From positions 310,001 through 374,000 of the forward strand of contig CAXEFP010000902.1 in assembly GCA_963995525.1 (NCBI GenBank): 64,000 bases of DNA. Reading direction: 5' to 3'. Made by a program: the position numbers and the translations under genes. Positions 30,056 through 46,012 of the stretch are shown in pieces. Positions within the stretch are counted from its first letter, which is position 1. Each line of letters starts with the position of its first letter. The notes under the pieces were generated by a model. The model did not search any database. It worked only from the letters and a program-made list of their open reading frames with translations, and was not told the DNA's origin. The stretch comes from Escarpia spicata. Taxonomy: Eukaryota; Annelida; Polychaeta; Sabellida; Siboglinidae.

Positions 30056-33000
30056 CCCAAATATATGTTTTGCATGTTACAAATCTTCACGAAGGCTAGA
30101 CTGATATCAAGCTACACACATAACTAGATTAATCACAAATGGGAATGTATGTTACCGTTTTATCTCCGTCATGTAAGTTTCAAGAACATATTACGTAAGT
30201 TGTAGGTGTGAAAACTCATCCACATTTGATGTTTTATATTGTGTAAAGCAGCAGTACATTCAGTACTCACGAGACAAACATGTCCCATATCAAAGTGTTC
30301 GAACAAAATTTATGCATATCACAGAAAACGGTATTTTAAGTACACTTTTTCGGCAGACGGATCCTGAATGTGGTTTTACCCCAAATAGATGTTCTGCATG
30401 TTACAAATCTTCACGAACGCTAGACTGATATCAAGCTACCCACATAACTAGATTAACCACAAATGGGAATGCATGTTACCGTTTTATCTCCGTCACGTAA
30501 GTTACAAGAAAATATTACGTAAGTTATAGGTGTGAAAAGTTATCCCCATTTGATATTTTATCTTGTCTAAAGGAGCAGTACGTTTAGTACTCACGAGACA
30601 AACATGTCCCATATCAAAATTTCGAACAAAATTTATGCATATCACTGCAAAACGGTATTTGTAGTGCACTTTTTTCGGCGGACGGATCCTTAATGTGGTC
30701 TTACCCCAAATAGATATTTTGCATGTTACAAATCTTCATGAAGGCTAGACTGATATCAAGCTACACACATAACTAGATTAACCACAAATGGGAATGCATG
30801 TTACCGTTTTATATCCGTCACGTAAGTTACAAGAAAATATTACGTAAGTTACAGTTGTGAAAATTCATCCCCATTTGATGTTTTATGTTGTCTATAGCAG
30901 CAGTACATTGAATAATCACGAGACAAACATGTCCCATGTCAAAGTGTTCGAACAACATTTATGCATATAACAGAAAACGGTATTTGTAGTGCACTTTTTT
31001 CGGCGGACGGATCCTTAATGTGGTCTTACCCCAAATAGATGTTCTGCATGTTACAAATCTTCACGAAGGCTAGCCTGATATCAAGTTACACACATAACTA
31101 GATTAACCACAAATGGGAATGCATGTTACCGTTTTATCTCCGTCACTTAAGTTACAAGAACATATTACGTAAGTTGTAGGTGTGAAAACTCATCCACATT
31201 TGATGTTTTATATTGTGTAAAGCAGCAGTACATTCAGTACTCACGAGACAAATATGTCCCATATCAAAGTGTTCGAACAAAATTTATGCATATCACAGAA
31301 AACGGTATTTTAAGTACACTTTTTCGGCAGACGGATCCTGAATGTGGTTTTACCCCAAATAGATGTTCTGCATGTTACAAATCTTCACGAACGCTAGACT
31401 GATATCAAGCTACACACATAACTAGATTAACCACACATGGGAATGCATGTTACCGTTTTATCTCCGTCACGTAAGTTACAAGAACATATTACGTAAGTTA
31501 TAGGTGTGAAAACTTATCCCCATTTGATGTTTTATCTTGTCTAAAGGAGCAGTACGTTCAGTACTCACGAGACAAACATGTCCCATATCAAAGTGTTCGA
31601 ACAAAATTTATGCATATCACTGCAAAACGGTATTTGTAGTGCACTTTTTTCGGCGGACGGATCCTTAATGTGGTCTTACCCCAAATATATGTTTTGCATG
31701 TTACATATCTTCACGAAGGCTAGATTGATATCAAGCTACACACATAACTAGATTAACCACAAATGGGAATGCATGTTACCGTTTTATCTCCGTCACGTAA
31801 GTTACAAGAACATATTACGTAAGTTATATGTGTGAAAACTCATCCCCATTTGATGTTTTATCTTGTCTAAAGGAGCAGTACGTTTAGTACTCACGAGACA
31901 AACATGTCCCATATCAAAATTTCGAACAAAATTTATGCATATCACTGCAAAACGGTATTTGTAGTGCACTTTTTTCGGCGGACGGATCCTTAATGTGGTC
32001 TTACCCCAAATATATGTTTTGCATGTTACAAATCTTCACGAAGGCTAGACTGATATCAAGCTACACACATAACTAGATTAACCACAAATGGGAATGCATG
32101 TTACCGTTTTATATCCGTCACGTAAGTTACAAGAAAATATTACGTAAGTTACAGTTGTGAAAATTCATCCCCATTTGATGTTTTATGTTGTCTATAGCAG
32201 CAGTACATTGAATAATCACGAGACAAACATGTCCCATGTCAAAGTGTTCGAACAACATTTATGCATATAACAGAAAACGGTATTTGTAGTGCACTTTTTT
32301 CAGCGGACGGATCATTAATGTGGTCTTACCCCAAATAGATATTTTGCATGTTACAAATCTTCATGAAGGCTAGACTGATATCAAGCTACACACATAACTA
32401 GATTAACCACAAATGGGAATGCATGTTACCGTTTTATCTCCGTCATGTAAGTTACAAGAACATATTACGTAAGTTATAGTTGTGAAAACTCATCCCCATT
32501 TGATGTTTTATTTTGTCTAAAGCAGCAGAACATTCAGTACTCACGAGACAAACATGTCCCATGTCAAAGTGTTCGAACACAATTTAAGCATATCACAGCA
32601 AAACTGTATTTGTAGTGCACTTTTTTCAGCGGACGGATCCTTAATGTGGTCTTACCCCAAATAGATGTTTTGCATGTAACAAATCTTCACGAAGGTTAGA
32701 CTGATATCAAGCTACACACATAACTAGATTAACCACAAATGGGAATGCATGTTACCGTTTTATATCCGTCACGTAAGTTACAAGAAAATATTACGTAAGT
32801 TACAGTTGTGAAAATTCATCCCCATCTGATGTTTTATGTTGTCTATAGCAGCAGTACATTGAATAATCACGAGACAAACATGTCCCATGTCAAAGTGTTC
32901 GAACAACATTTATTCATATCACAGAAAACGGTATTTGTAGTGCACTTTTTTCGGCTGACGGATCCTTAATGTGGTCTTACCCCAAATAGATGTTCTGCAT

Positions 33001-34599
33001 GTTACAAATCTTCACGAAGGCTAGCCTGATATCAAGTTACACACATAACTAGATTAACCACAAATGGGAATGCATGTTACCGTTTTATCTCCGTCATGTA
33101 AGTTACAAGAACATATTACGTAAGTTATAGTTGTGAAAACTCATCCCCATTTGATGTTTTATTTTGTCTAAAGCAGCAGAACATTCAGTACTCACGAGAC
33201 AAACATGTCCCATGTCAAAGTGTTCGAACACAATTTAAGCATATCACAGCAAAACTGTATTTGTAGTGCACTTTTTTCAGCGGACGGATCCTTAATGTGG
33301 TCTTACCCCAAATAGATGTTTTGCATGTAACAAATCTTCACGAAGGTTAGACTGATATCAAGCTACACACATAACTAGATTAACCACAAATGGGAATGCA
33401 TGTTACCGTTTTATATCCGTCACGTAAGTTACAAGAAAATATTACGTAAGTTACAGTTGTGAAAATTCATCCCCATTTGATGTTTTATGTTGTCTATAGC
33501 AGCAGTACATTGAATAATCACGAGACAAACATGTCCCATGTCAAAGTGTTCGAACAACATTTATTCATATCACAGAAAACGGTATTTGTAGTGCACTTTT
33601 TTCGGCTGACGGATCCTTAATGTGGTCTTACCCCAAATAGATGTTCTGCATGTTACAAATCTTCACGAAGGCTAGCCTGATATCAAGTTACACACATAAC
33701 TAGATTAACCACAAATGGGAATGCATGTTACCGTTTTATCTCCGTCACGTAAGTTACAAGAACATATTACGTAAGTTATAGGTGTGAAAACTCATCCCCA
33801 TTTGATGGTTTATCTTGTCTAAAGGAGCAGTACGTTCAGTACTCACGAGACAAACATGTCCCATGTCAAAGTGTTCGAACAACATTTATGCATTTCACTG
33901 CAAAACGGTATTTGTAGTGCACTTTTTTTGGCGGACGGATCCTTAATGTAGTCTTACCCCAAATATATGTTTTACATGTTACAAATCTTCACGAAGGCTA
34001 AACTGTTATCAAGCTACACACATAATTAGATTAACCACAAATGGGAATGCATGTTACCTTTTTATCTCCGTCACGTAAGTTACAAGAACATATTACGTAA
34101 GTTGTAGGTGTGAAAACTCATCCACATTTGATGTTTTATATTGTGTAAAGCAGCAGTACATTCAGTACTCACGAGACAAACATGTCCCATATCAAAGTGT
34201 TCGAACAAAATTTATGCATATCACAGAAAACGGTATTTTAAGTACACTTTTTCGGCAGACGGATCCTGAATGTGGTTTTACCCCAAATAGATGTTCTGCA
34301 TGTTACAAATCTTCACGAACGCTAGACTGATATCAAGCTACACACATAACTAGATTAACCACAAATGGGAATGCATGTTACCGTTTTATCTCCGTCACGT
34401 AAGTTACAAGAACATATTACGTAAGTTATAGGTGTGAAAACTTATCCCCATTTGATGTTTTATCTTGTCTAAAGGAGCAGTACGTTCAGTACTCACGAGA
34501 CAAACATGTCCCATATCAAAGTGTTCGAACAAAATTTATGCATATCACTGCAAAACGGTATTTGTAGTGCACTTTTTTCGGCGGACGGATCCTTAATGT

Positions 34600-37500
34600 G
34601 GTCTTACCCCAAATATATGTTTTGCATGTTACATATCTTCACGAAGGCTAGATTGATATCAAGCTACACACATAACTAGATTAACCACAAATGGGAATGC
34701 ATGTTACCGTTTTATCTCCGTCACGTAAGTTTCAAGAACATATTACGTAAGTTGTAGATGTGAAAACTATTCCACATTTGATGTTTTATATTGTCAAAAG
34801 CAGCAGTACGTTCAGTACTCACGAGACAAACATGTCCCATATCAAAGTGTTCGAACAAAATTTATGCATATCACAGCAAAACGGTATTTGTAGTGCACTT
34901 TTTTCGGCGGACGGATCCTAATGTGGTCTTATCCCAAATATATGTTTTGCATGTTACAAATCTTCACGAAGGCTAGACTGATATCAAGCTACACACATAA
35001 CTAGATTAATCACAAATGGGAATGTATGTTACCGTTTTATCTCCGTCATGTAAGTTACAAGAACATATTACGTAAGTTATAGTTGTGAAAATTCATCCCC
35101 ATTTGATGTTTTATTTTGTCTAAAGCAGCAGAACATTCAGTACTCACGAGACAAACATGTCCCATGTCAAAGTGTTCGAACACAATTTAAGCATATCACA
35201 GCAAAACTGTATTTGTAGTGCACTTTTTTCAGCGGACGGATCCTTAATGTGGTCTTACCCCAAATAGATGTTTTTCATGTAACAAATCTTCACGAAGGTT
35301 AGACTGATATCAAGCTACACACATAACTAGATTAACCACAAATGGGAATGCATGTTACCGTTTTATATCCGTCACGTAAGTTACAAGAAAATATTACGTA
35401 AGTTACAGTTGTGAAAATTCATCCCCATTTGATGTTTTATGTTGTCTATAGCAGCAGTACATTGAATAATCACGAGACAAACATGTCCCATGTCAAAGTG
35501 TTCGAACAACACTTATTCATATCACAGAAAACGGTATTTGTAGTGCACTTTTTTCGGCTGACGGATCCTTAATGTGGTCTTACCCCAAATAGATGTAGTG
35601 CATGTCACAAATCTTCACGAAGGCTAGCCTGATATCAAGTTACACACATAACTAGATTAACCACTAATGGGAATGCATGTTACCGTTTTATCTCCGTCAC
35701 GTAAGTTGCAAGAACATATTACGTAAGTTATAGGTGTGAAAACTCATCCCCATTTGATGGTTTATCTTGTCTAAAGGAGCAGTACGTTCAGTACTCACGA
35801 GACAAACATGTCCCATGTCAAAGTGTTCGAACAACATTTATGCATTTCACTGCAAAACGGTATTTGTAGTGCACTTTTTTTGGCGGACGGATCCTTAATG
35901 TAGTCTTACCCCAAATATATGTTTTGCATGTTACAAATCTTCAAGAAGGCTAGACTGATATCAAGCTACACACATAACTAGATTAACCACAAATGGGAAT
36001 GCATGTTACCGTTTTATCTCCGTCACGTAAGTTACAAGAACATATTACGTAAGTTATAGGTGTGAAAAGTTATCCCCATTTGATGTTTTATCTTGTCTAA
36101 AGGAGCAGTACGTTCAGTACTCACGAGACAAACATGTCCCATATCAAAGTGTTCGAACAACATTTATGCATATCACTGCAAAACGGTATTTGTAGTGCAC
36201 TTTTTTCGGCGGACGGATCCTTAATGTGGTCTTACCCCAAATATATGTTTTGCATGTTACATATCTTCACGAAGGCTAGTTTGATATCAAGCTACACACA
36301 TAACTAGATTAACCACAAATGGGAATGCATGTTACCGTTTTATCTCCGTCACGTAAGTTTCAAGAACATATTACGTAAGTTGTAGATGTGAAAACTCATC
36401 CACATTTGATGTTTTATATTGTCAAAAGCAGCAGTACATTCAGTACTCACGAGACAAACATGTCCCATATCAAAGTGTTCGAACAAAATTTATGCATATC
36501 ACAGCAAAACGGTATTTGTAGTGCACTTTTTTCGGCGGACTGATCCTAATGTGGTCTTATCCCAAATATATGTTTTGCATGTTACAAATCTTCACGAAGG
36601 CTAGACTGATATCAAGCTACACACATAACTAGATTAATCACAAATGGGAATGTATGTTACCGTTTTATCTCCGTCATGTAAGTTACAAGAACATATTACG
36701 TAAGTTATAGTTGTGAAAACTCATCCCCATTTGATGTTTTATTTTGTCTAAAGCAGCAGAACATTCAGTACTCACGAGACAAACATGTCCCATGTCAAAG
36801 TGTTCGAACACAATTTAAGCATATCACAGCAAAACTGTATTTGTAGTGCACTTTTTTCAGCGGACGGATCCTTAATGTGGTCTTACCCCAAATAGATGTT
36901 TTGCATGTAACAAATCTTCACGAAGGTTAGACTGATATCAAGCTACACACATAACTAGATTAACCACAAATGGGAATGCATGTTACCGTTTTATATCCGT
37001 CACGTAAGTTACAAGAAAATATTACGTAAGTTACAGTTGTGAAAATTCATCCCCATTTGATGTTTTATGTTGTCTATAGCAGCAGTACATTGAATAATCA
37101 CGAGACAAACATGTCCCATGTCAAAGTGTTCGAACAACATTTATTCATATCACAGAAAACGGTATTTGTAGTGCACTTTTTTCGGCTGACGGATCCTTAA
37201 TGTGGTCTTACCCCAAATAGATGTTCTGCATGTTACAAATCTTCACGAAGGCTAGCCTGATATCAAGTTACACACATAACTAGATTAACCACAAATGGGA
37301 ATGCATGTTACCGTTTTATCTCCGTCACGTAAGTTACAAGAACATATTACGTAAGTTATAGGTGTGAAAACTCATCCCCATTTGATGGTTTATCTTGTCT
37401 AAAGGAGCAGTACGTTCAGTACTCACGAGACAAACATGTCCCATGTCAAAGTGTTCGAACAACATTTATGCATTTCACTGCAAAACGGTATTTGTAGTGC

Positions 37501-40500
37501 ACTTTTTTTGGCGGACGGATCCTTAATGTAGTCTTACCCCAAATATATGTTTTGCATGTTACAAATCTTCAAGAAGGCTAAACTGTTATCAAGCTACACA
37601 CATAATTAGATTAACCACAAATGGGAATGCATGTTACCTTTTTATCTCCGTCACGTAAGTTACAAGAACATATTACGTAAGTTGTAGGTGTGAAAACTCA
37701 TCCACATTTGATGTTTTATATTGTCAAAAGCAGCAGTACATTCAGTACTCACGAGACAAACATGTCCCATATCAAAGTGTTCGAACAAAATTTATGCATA
37801 TCACAAAAAACGGTATTTTAAGTACACTTTTTCGGCAGACGGATCCTGAATGTGGTTTTACCCCAAATAGATGTTCTGCATGTTACAAATCTTCACGAAC
37901 GCTAGACTGATATCAAGCTACACACAAAACTAGATTAACCACAAATGGGAATGCATGTTACCGTTTTATCTCCGTCACGTAAGTTACAAGAACATATTAC
38001 GTAAGTTATAGGTGTGAAAAGTTATCCCCATTTGATGTTTTATCTTGTCTAAAGGAGCAGTACGTTCAGTACTCACGAGACAAACATGTCCCATATCAAA
38101 GTGTTCGAACAACATTTATGCATATCACTGCAAAACGGTATTTGTAGTGCACTTTTTTCGGCGGACGGATCCTTAATGTGGTCTTACCCCAAATATATGT
38201 TTTGCATGTTACATATCTTCACGAAGGCTAGTTTGATATCAAGCTACACACATAACTAGATTAACCACAAATGGGAATGCATGTTACCGTTTTATCTCCG
38301 TCACGTAAGTTTCAAGAACATATTACGTAAGTTGTAGATGTGAAAACTCATCCACATTTGATGTTTTATATTGTCAAAAGCAGCAGTACATTCAGTACTC
38401 ACGAGACAAACATGTCCCATATCAAAGTGTTCGAACAAAATTTATGCATATCACAGCAAAACGGTATTTGTAGTGCACTTTTTTCGGCGGACGGATCCTA
38501 ATGTGGTCTTATCCCAAATATATGTTTTGCATGTTACAAATCTTCACGAAGGCTAGACTGATATCAAGCTACACACATAACTAGATTAATCACAAATGGG
38601 AATGTATGTTACCGTTTTATCTCCGTCATGTAAGTTACAAGAACATATTACGTAAGTTATAGTTGTGAAAACTCATCCCCATTTGATGTTTTATTTTGTC
38701 TAAAGCAGCAGAACATTCAGTACTCACGAGACAAACATGTCCCATGTCAAAGTGTTCGAACACAATTTAAGCATATCACAGCAAAACTGTATTTGTAGTG
38801 CACTTTTTTCAGCGGACGGATCCTTAATGTGGTCTTACCCCAAATAGATGTTTTGCATGTAACAAATCTTCACGAAGGTTAGACTGATATCAAGCTACAC
38901 ACATAACTAGATTAACCACAAATGGGAATGCATGTTAACGTTTTATATCCGTCACGTAAGTTACAAGAAAATATTACGTAAGTTACAGTTGTGAAAATTC
39001 ATCCCCATTTGATGTTTTATGTTGTCTATAGCAGCAGTACATTGAATAATCACGAGACAAACATGTCCCATGTCAAAGTGTTCGAACAACATTTATTCAT
39101 ATCACAGAAAACGGTATTTGTAGTGCACTTTTTTCGGCTGACGGATCCTTAATGTGGTCTTACCCCAAATAGATGTTCTGCATGTTACAAATCTTCACGA
39201 AGGCTAGCCTGATATCAAGTTACACACATAACTAGATTAACCACAAATGGGAATGCATGTTACCGTTTTATCTCCGTCACGTAAGTTACAAGAACATATT
39301 ACGTAAGTTATAGGTGTGAAAACTCATCCCCATTTGATGGTTTATCTTGTCTAAAGGAGCAGTACGTTCAGTACTCACGAGACAAACATGTCCCATGTCA
39401 AAGTGTTCGAACAACATTTATGCATTTCACTGCAAAACGGTATTTGTAGTGCACTTTTTTTGGCGGACGGATCCTTAATGTAGTCTTACCCCAAATATAT
39501 GTTTTGCATGTTACAAATCTTCACGAAGGCTAAACTGTTATCAAGCTACACACATAATTAGATTAACCACAAATGGGAATGCATGTTACCTTTTTATCTC
39601 CGTCACGTAAGTTACAAGAACATATTACGTAAGTTGTAGGTGTGAAAACTCATCCACATTTGATGTTTTATATTGTGTAAAGCAGCAGTACATTCAGTAC
39701 TCACGAGACAAACATGTCCCATATCAGTGTTCGAACAAAATTTATGCATATCACAGAAAACGGTATTTTAAGTACACTTTTTCGGCAGACGGATCCTGAA
39801 TGTGGTTTTACCCCAAATAGATGTTCTGCATGTTACAAATCTTCACGAACGCTAGACTGATATCAAGCTACACACATAACTAGATTAACCACAAATGGGA
39901 ATGCATGTTACCGTTTTATCTCCGTCACGTAAGTTACAAGAACATATTACGTAAGTTATAGGTGTGAAAACTTATCCCCATTTGATGTTTTATCTTGTCT
40001 AAAGGAGCAGTACGTTCAGTACTCACGAGACAAACATGTCCCATATCAAAGTGTTGGAACAACATTTATGCATATCACTGCAAAACGGTATTTGTAGTGC
40101 ACTTTTTTCGGCGGACGGATCCTTAATGTGGTCTTACCCCAAATATATGTTTTGCATGTTACAAATCTTCACGAAGGCTAGACTGATATCAAGCTACACA
40201 CATAACTAGATTAATCACAAATGGGAATGTATGTTACCGTTTTATCTCCGTCATGTAAGTTACAAGAACATATTACGTAAGTTGTAGGTGTGAAAACTCA
40301 TCCACATTTGATGTTTTATATTGTGTAAAGCAGCAGTACATTCAGTACTCACGAGACAAACATGTCCCATATCAAAGTGTTCGAACAAAATTTATGCATA
40401 TCACAGCAAAACGGTATTTGTAGTGCACTTTTTTCGGCGGACGGATCCTAATGTGGTCTTATCCCAAATATATGTTTTGCATGTTACAAATATTCACGAA
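34600..40500 (-). repeat. Higher-order repeat in block B (6 monomers, about 1951 bp)
   Basis: Equivalent points lie at 34791, 36419, 38371 and 40321, giving steps of 1628, 1952 and 1950 bases (5, 6 and 6 monomers). The middle two units carry the same ordered types, including the AAACTGTTATCAAG and TTTTTTTGGCGGACGG variants. The first interval lacks one monomer. Boundaries are approximate. Confidence 0.7.
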
Positions 40501-41999
40501 GGCTAGACTGATATCAAGCTACACACATAACTAGATTAATCACAAATGGGAATGTATGTTACCGTTTTATCTCCGTCATGTAAGTTACAAGAACATATTA
40601 CGTAAGTTATAGTTGTGAAAACTCATCCCCATTTGATGTTTTATTTTGTCTAAAGCAGCAGAACATTCAGTACTCACGAGATAAACATGTCCCATGTCAA
40701 AGTGTTCGAACACAATTTAAGCATATCACAGCAAAACTGTATTTGTAGTGCACTTTTTTCAGCGGACGGATCCTTAATGTGGTCTTACCCCAAATAGATG
40801 TTTTGCATGTAACAAATCTTCACGAAGGTTAGACTGATATCAAGCTACACACATAACTAGATTAACCACAAATGGGAATGCATGTTACCGTTTTATATCC
40901 GTCACGTAAGTTACAAGAAAATATTACGTAAGTTACAGTTGTGAAAATTCATCCCCATTTGATGTTTTATGTTGCCTATAGCAGCAGTACATTGAATAAT
41001 CACGAGACAAACATGTCCCATGTCAAAGTGTTCGAACAACATTTATTCATATCACAGAAAACGGTATTTGTAGTGCACTTTTTTCGGCTGACGGATCCTT
41101 AATGTGGTCTTACCCCAAATAGATGTTCTGCATGTTACAAATCTTCACGAAGGCTAGCCTGATATCAAGTTACACACATAACTAGATTAACCACAAATGG
41201 GAATGCATGTTACCGTTTTATCTCCGTCACGTAAGTTACAAGAACATATTACGTAAGTTATAGGTGTGAAAACTCATCCACATTTGATGTTTTATATTGT
41301 GTAAAGCAGCAGTACATTCAGTACTCACGAGACAAACATGTCCCATATCAAAGTGTTCGAACAAAATTTATGCATATCACAGAAAACGGTATTTTAAGTA
41401 CACTTTTTCGGCAGACGGATCCTGAATGTGGTTTTACCCCAAATAGATGTTCTGCATGTTACAAATCTTCACAAACGCTAGACTGATATCAAGCTACACA
41501 CATAACTAGATTAACCACAAATGGGAATGCATGTTACCGTTTTATCTCCGTCACGTAAGTTACAAGAACATATTACGTAAGTTATAGGTGTGAAAACTTA
41601 TCCCCATTTGATGTTTTATCTTTTCTAAAGGAGCAGTACGTTCAGTACTCACGAGACAAACATGTCCCATATCAAAGTGTTGGAACAACATTTATGCATA
41701 TCACTGCAAAACGGTATTTGTAGTGCACTTTTTTCGGCGGACGGATCCTTAATGTGGTCTTACCCCAAATATGTGTTTTGCATGTTACAAATCTTCACGA
41801 AGGCTAGACTGATATCAAGCTACACACATAACTAGATTAATCACAAATGGGAATGTATGTTACCGTTTTATCTCCGTCATGTAAGTTACAAGAACATATT
41901 ACGTAAGTTGTAGGTGTGAAAACTCATCCACATTTGATGTTTGATATTGTGTAAAGCAGCAGTACATTCAGTACTCACGAGACAAACATGTCCCATATC

Positions 42000-44600
42000 A
42001 AAGTGTTCGAACAAAATGTATGCATATCACAGAAAACGGTATTTTAAGTACACTTTTTCGGCAGACGGATCCTGAATGTGGTTTTACCCCAAATAGATGT
42101 TCTGCATGTTACAAATCTTCACGAACGCTAGACTGATATCAAGCTACACACATAACTAGATTAACCACAAATGGGAATGCATGTTACCGTTTTATCTCCG
42201 TCACGTAAGTTACAAGAACATATTACGTAAGTTATATGTGTGAAAACTCATCCCCATTTGATGTTTTATCTTGTCTAAAGGAGCAGTACGTTTAGTACTC
42301 ATGAGACAAACATGTCCCATATCAAAATTTCGAACAAAATTTATGGATATCACTGCAAAACGGTATTTGTAGTGCACTTTTTTCTGCGGACGGATCCTTA
42401 ATGTGGTCTTACCCCAAATAGATATTTTGCATGTTACAAATCTTCATGAAGGCTAGACTGATATCAAGCTACACACATAACTAGATTAACCACAAATGGG
42501 AATGCATGTTACCGTTTTATATCCGTCACGTAAGTTACAAGAACATATTACGTAAGTTGTAGGTGTGAAAACTCATCCACATTTGATGTTTTATATTGTG
42601 TAAAGCAGCAGTACATTCAGTACTCACGAGACAAACATGTCCCATATCAAAGTGTTCGAACAAAATTTATGCATATCACAGAAAACGGTATTTTAAGTAC
42701 ACTTTTTCGGCAGACGGATCCTGAATGTGGTTTTACCCCAAATAGATGTTCTGCATGTTACAAATCTTCACGAACGCTAGACTGATATCAAGCTACACAC
42801 ATAACTAGATTAACCACAAATGGGAATGCATGTTACCGTTTTATCTCCGTCACGTAAGTTACAAGAACATATTACGTAAGTTATAGGTGTGAAAACTTAT
42901 CCCCATTTGATGTTTTATCTTGTCTAAAGGAGCAGTACGTTCAGTACTCACGAGACAAACATGTCCCATATCAAAGTGTTCGAACAAAATGTATGCATAT
43001 CACTGCAAAACGGTATTTGTAGTGCACTTTTTTCGGCGGACGGATCCTTAATGTGGTCTTACCCCAAATATATGTTTTGCATGTTACATATCTTCACGAA
43101 GGCTAGATTGATATCAAGCTACACACATAACTAGATTAACCACAAATGGGAATGCATGTTACCGTTTTATCTCCGTCACGTAAGTTACAAGAACATATTA
43201 CGTAAGTTGTAGGTGTGAAAACTCATCCACATTTGATGTTTTATATTGTGTAAAGCAGCAGTACATTCAGTACTCACGAGACAAACATGTCCCATATCAA
43301 AGTGTTCGAACAAAATGTATGCATATCACAGAAAACGGTATTTTAAGTACACTTTTTCGGCAGACGGATCCTGAATGTGGTTTTACCCCAAATAGATGTT
43401 CTGCATGTTACAAATCTTCACGAACGCTAGAGTGATATCAAGCTACACACATAACTAGATTAACCACAAATGGGAATGCATGTTACCGTTTTATCTCCGT
43501 CACGTAAGTTACAAGAACATATTACGTAAGTTATATGTGTGAAAACTCATCCCCATTTGATGTTTTATCTTGTCTAAAGGAGCAGTACGTTTAGTACTCA
43601 TGAGACAAACATGTCCCATATCAAAATTTCGAACAAAATTTATGCATATCACTGCAAAACGGTATTTGTAGTGCACTTTTTTCTGCGGACGGATCCTTAA
43701 TGTGGTCTTACCCCAAATAGATATTTTGCATGTTACAAATCTTCATGAAGGCTAGACTGATATCAAGCTACACACATAACTAGATTAACCACAAATGGGA
43801 ATGCATGTTACCGTTTTATATCCGTCACGTAAGTTACAAGAACATATTACGTAAGTTGTAGGTGTGAAAACTCATCCACATTTGATGTTTTATATTGTGT
43901 AAAGCAGCAGTACATTCAGTACTCACGAGACAAACATGTCCCATATCAAAGTGTTCGAACAAAATTTATGCATATCACAGAAAACGGTATTTTAAGTACA
44001 CTTTTTCGGCAGACGGATGCTGAATGTGGTTTTACCCCAAATAGATGTTCTGCATGTTACAAATCTTCACGAACGCTAGACTGATATCAAGCTACACACA
44101 TAACTAGATTAACCACAAATGGGAATGCATGTTACCGTTTTATCTCCGTCACGTAAGTTACAAGAACATATTTCGTAAGTTATAGGTGTGAAAACTTATC
44201 CCCATTTGATGTTTTATCTTGTCTAAAGGAGCAGTACGTTCAGTACTCACGAGACAAACATGTCCCATATCAAAGTGTTCGAACAAAATTTATGCATATC
44301 ACTGCAAAACGGTATTTGTAGTGCACTTTTTTCGGCGGACGGATCCTTAATGTGGTCTTACCCCAAATATATGTTTTGCATGTTACATATCTTCACGAAG
44401 GCTAGACTGATATCAAGCTACACACATAACTAGATTAACCACAAATGGGAATGCATGTTACCTTTTGATCTCCGTCACGTAAGTTACAAGAACATATTAC
44501 GTAAGTTGTAGGTGTGAAAACTCATCCACATTTGATGTTTTATATTGTCTAAAGCAGCAGTACATTCAGTACTCACGAGACAAACATGTCCCATATCAAA
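42000..44600 (-). repeat. Tandem duplication in block B, 2 x about 1300 bp (4 monomers)
   Basis: GTTATATGTGTGAAAACTC at 42231 recurs at 43530. ACAAAATGTATGCATATCACAG near 42011 recurs near 43311. The ATGAGACAAACATG plus AAATTTCGAAC pair recurs at the same step of about 1300 bases. A few point changes separate the copies. Confidence 0.7.
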
Positions 44601-45959
44601 GTGTTCGAACAAAATTTATGCATATCACTGCAAAACGGTATTTGTAGTTCACTTTTTTCGGCGGACGGATCCTTAATGTGGTCTTACCCCAAATATATGT
44701 TTTGCATGTTACATATCTTCACGAAGGCTAGATTGATATCAAGCTACACACATAACTAGATTAACCACAAATGGGAATGCATGTTACCGTTTTATCTCCG
44801 TCACGTAAGTTACAAGAACATATTACGTAAGTTGTAGGTGTGAAAACTCATCCACATTTGATGTTTTATATTGTCAAAAGCAGCAGTACATTCAGTACTG
44901 ACGAGACAAACATGTCCCATATCAAAGTGTTCGAACAAAATTTATGCATATCACAGCAAAACGGTATTTGTAGTGCACTTTTTTCAGCGGACGGATCCTT
45001 AATGTGGTCTTACCCCAAATAGATGTTTTGCATGTAACAAATCTTCACGAAGGTTAGACTGATAACAAGCTACACACATAACTAGATTAACCACAAATGG
45101 GAATGCATGTTACCGTTTTATCTCCGTCACGTAAGTTACAAGAACATATTACGTAAGTTATCGTTGTGAAAACTCATCCCTATTTGATGTTTTATTTTGT
45201 CTAAAGCAGCAGTACATTCAGTACTCACGAGACAAACATGTCCCATATCAAAGTGTTCGAACACAATTAATGCATATCACAGCAAAACGGTATTTGTAGT
45301 GCACTTTTTTCGGCGGACGGATCCTTAATGTGGTCTTACACCAAATATATGTTTTGCATGTTACAAATCTTCACGAAGGCTAGACTGATATCAAGCTACA
45401 CACATAACTATATTAACCACAAACGGGAATGCATGTTACTGTTTTATCTCCGTCACGTAAGTTACAAGAACATATTACGTAAGTTATATGTGTGAAAACT
45501 CATCCCCATTTGATGTTTTATCTTGTCTAAAGCAGCAGTACATTCAGTACTCACGAGACAAACATGTCCCATGTCAAAGTGTTCGAACAAAATTTATGCA
45601 TATCACAACAAAACGGTATTTGTAGTGCACTTTTTTCAGCGGACGGATCCTTAATGTGGTCTTACCCCAAATATATGTTTTGCATGTTACAAATCTTCAC
45701 GAAGGCTAGACTGATATCAAGCTACACTCATCAGTAGATTAATCTCAAATGTGAATGCATGTTACCGTTTTATCTCCGTCACGTAAGTTACAAAAACATA
45801 TTACGTAAGTTATAGGTGTGAAAACTCATCCCCATTTGATGTTTTATCTTGTCTAAAGCAGCAGTGCATTCAGTACTCACGAGACAAACATGTCCCATAT
45901 CAAAGTGTTCGAACAAAATTTATGCATATCACAGCAAAACGGTATTTGTAGTGCACTTT

Positions 45960-46012
45960 TTTCTAGCGGACGGATCCTTAATGTGATATCAAGCTAGATT
46001 AACCACAAATGG
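45960..46012 (-). repeat. Internally deleted satellite monomer
   Basis: After GGATCCTTAATGTG the sequence jumps directly to ATATCAAGCTAGATTAACC. This omits about 58 bases (the GTCTTACCCC to AGACTG segment) and a further roughly 12 bases (CACACATAACTA). The monomer is therefore about 70 bases short. It lies in a part of block B (about 45-47 kb) without clear higher-order order, as expected for an older, unhomogenised edge. Confidence 0.8.
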
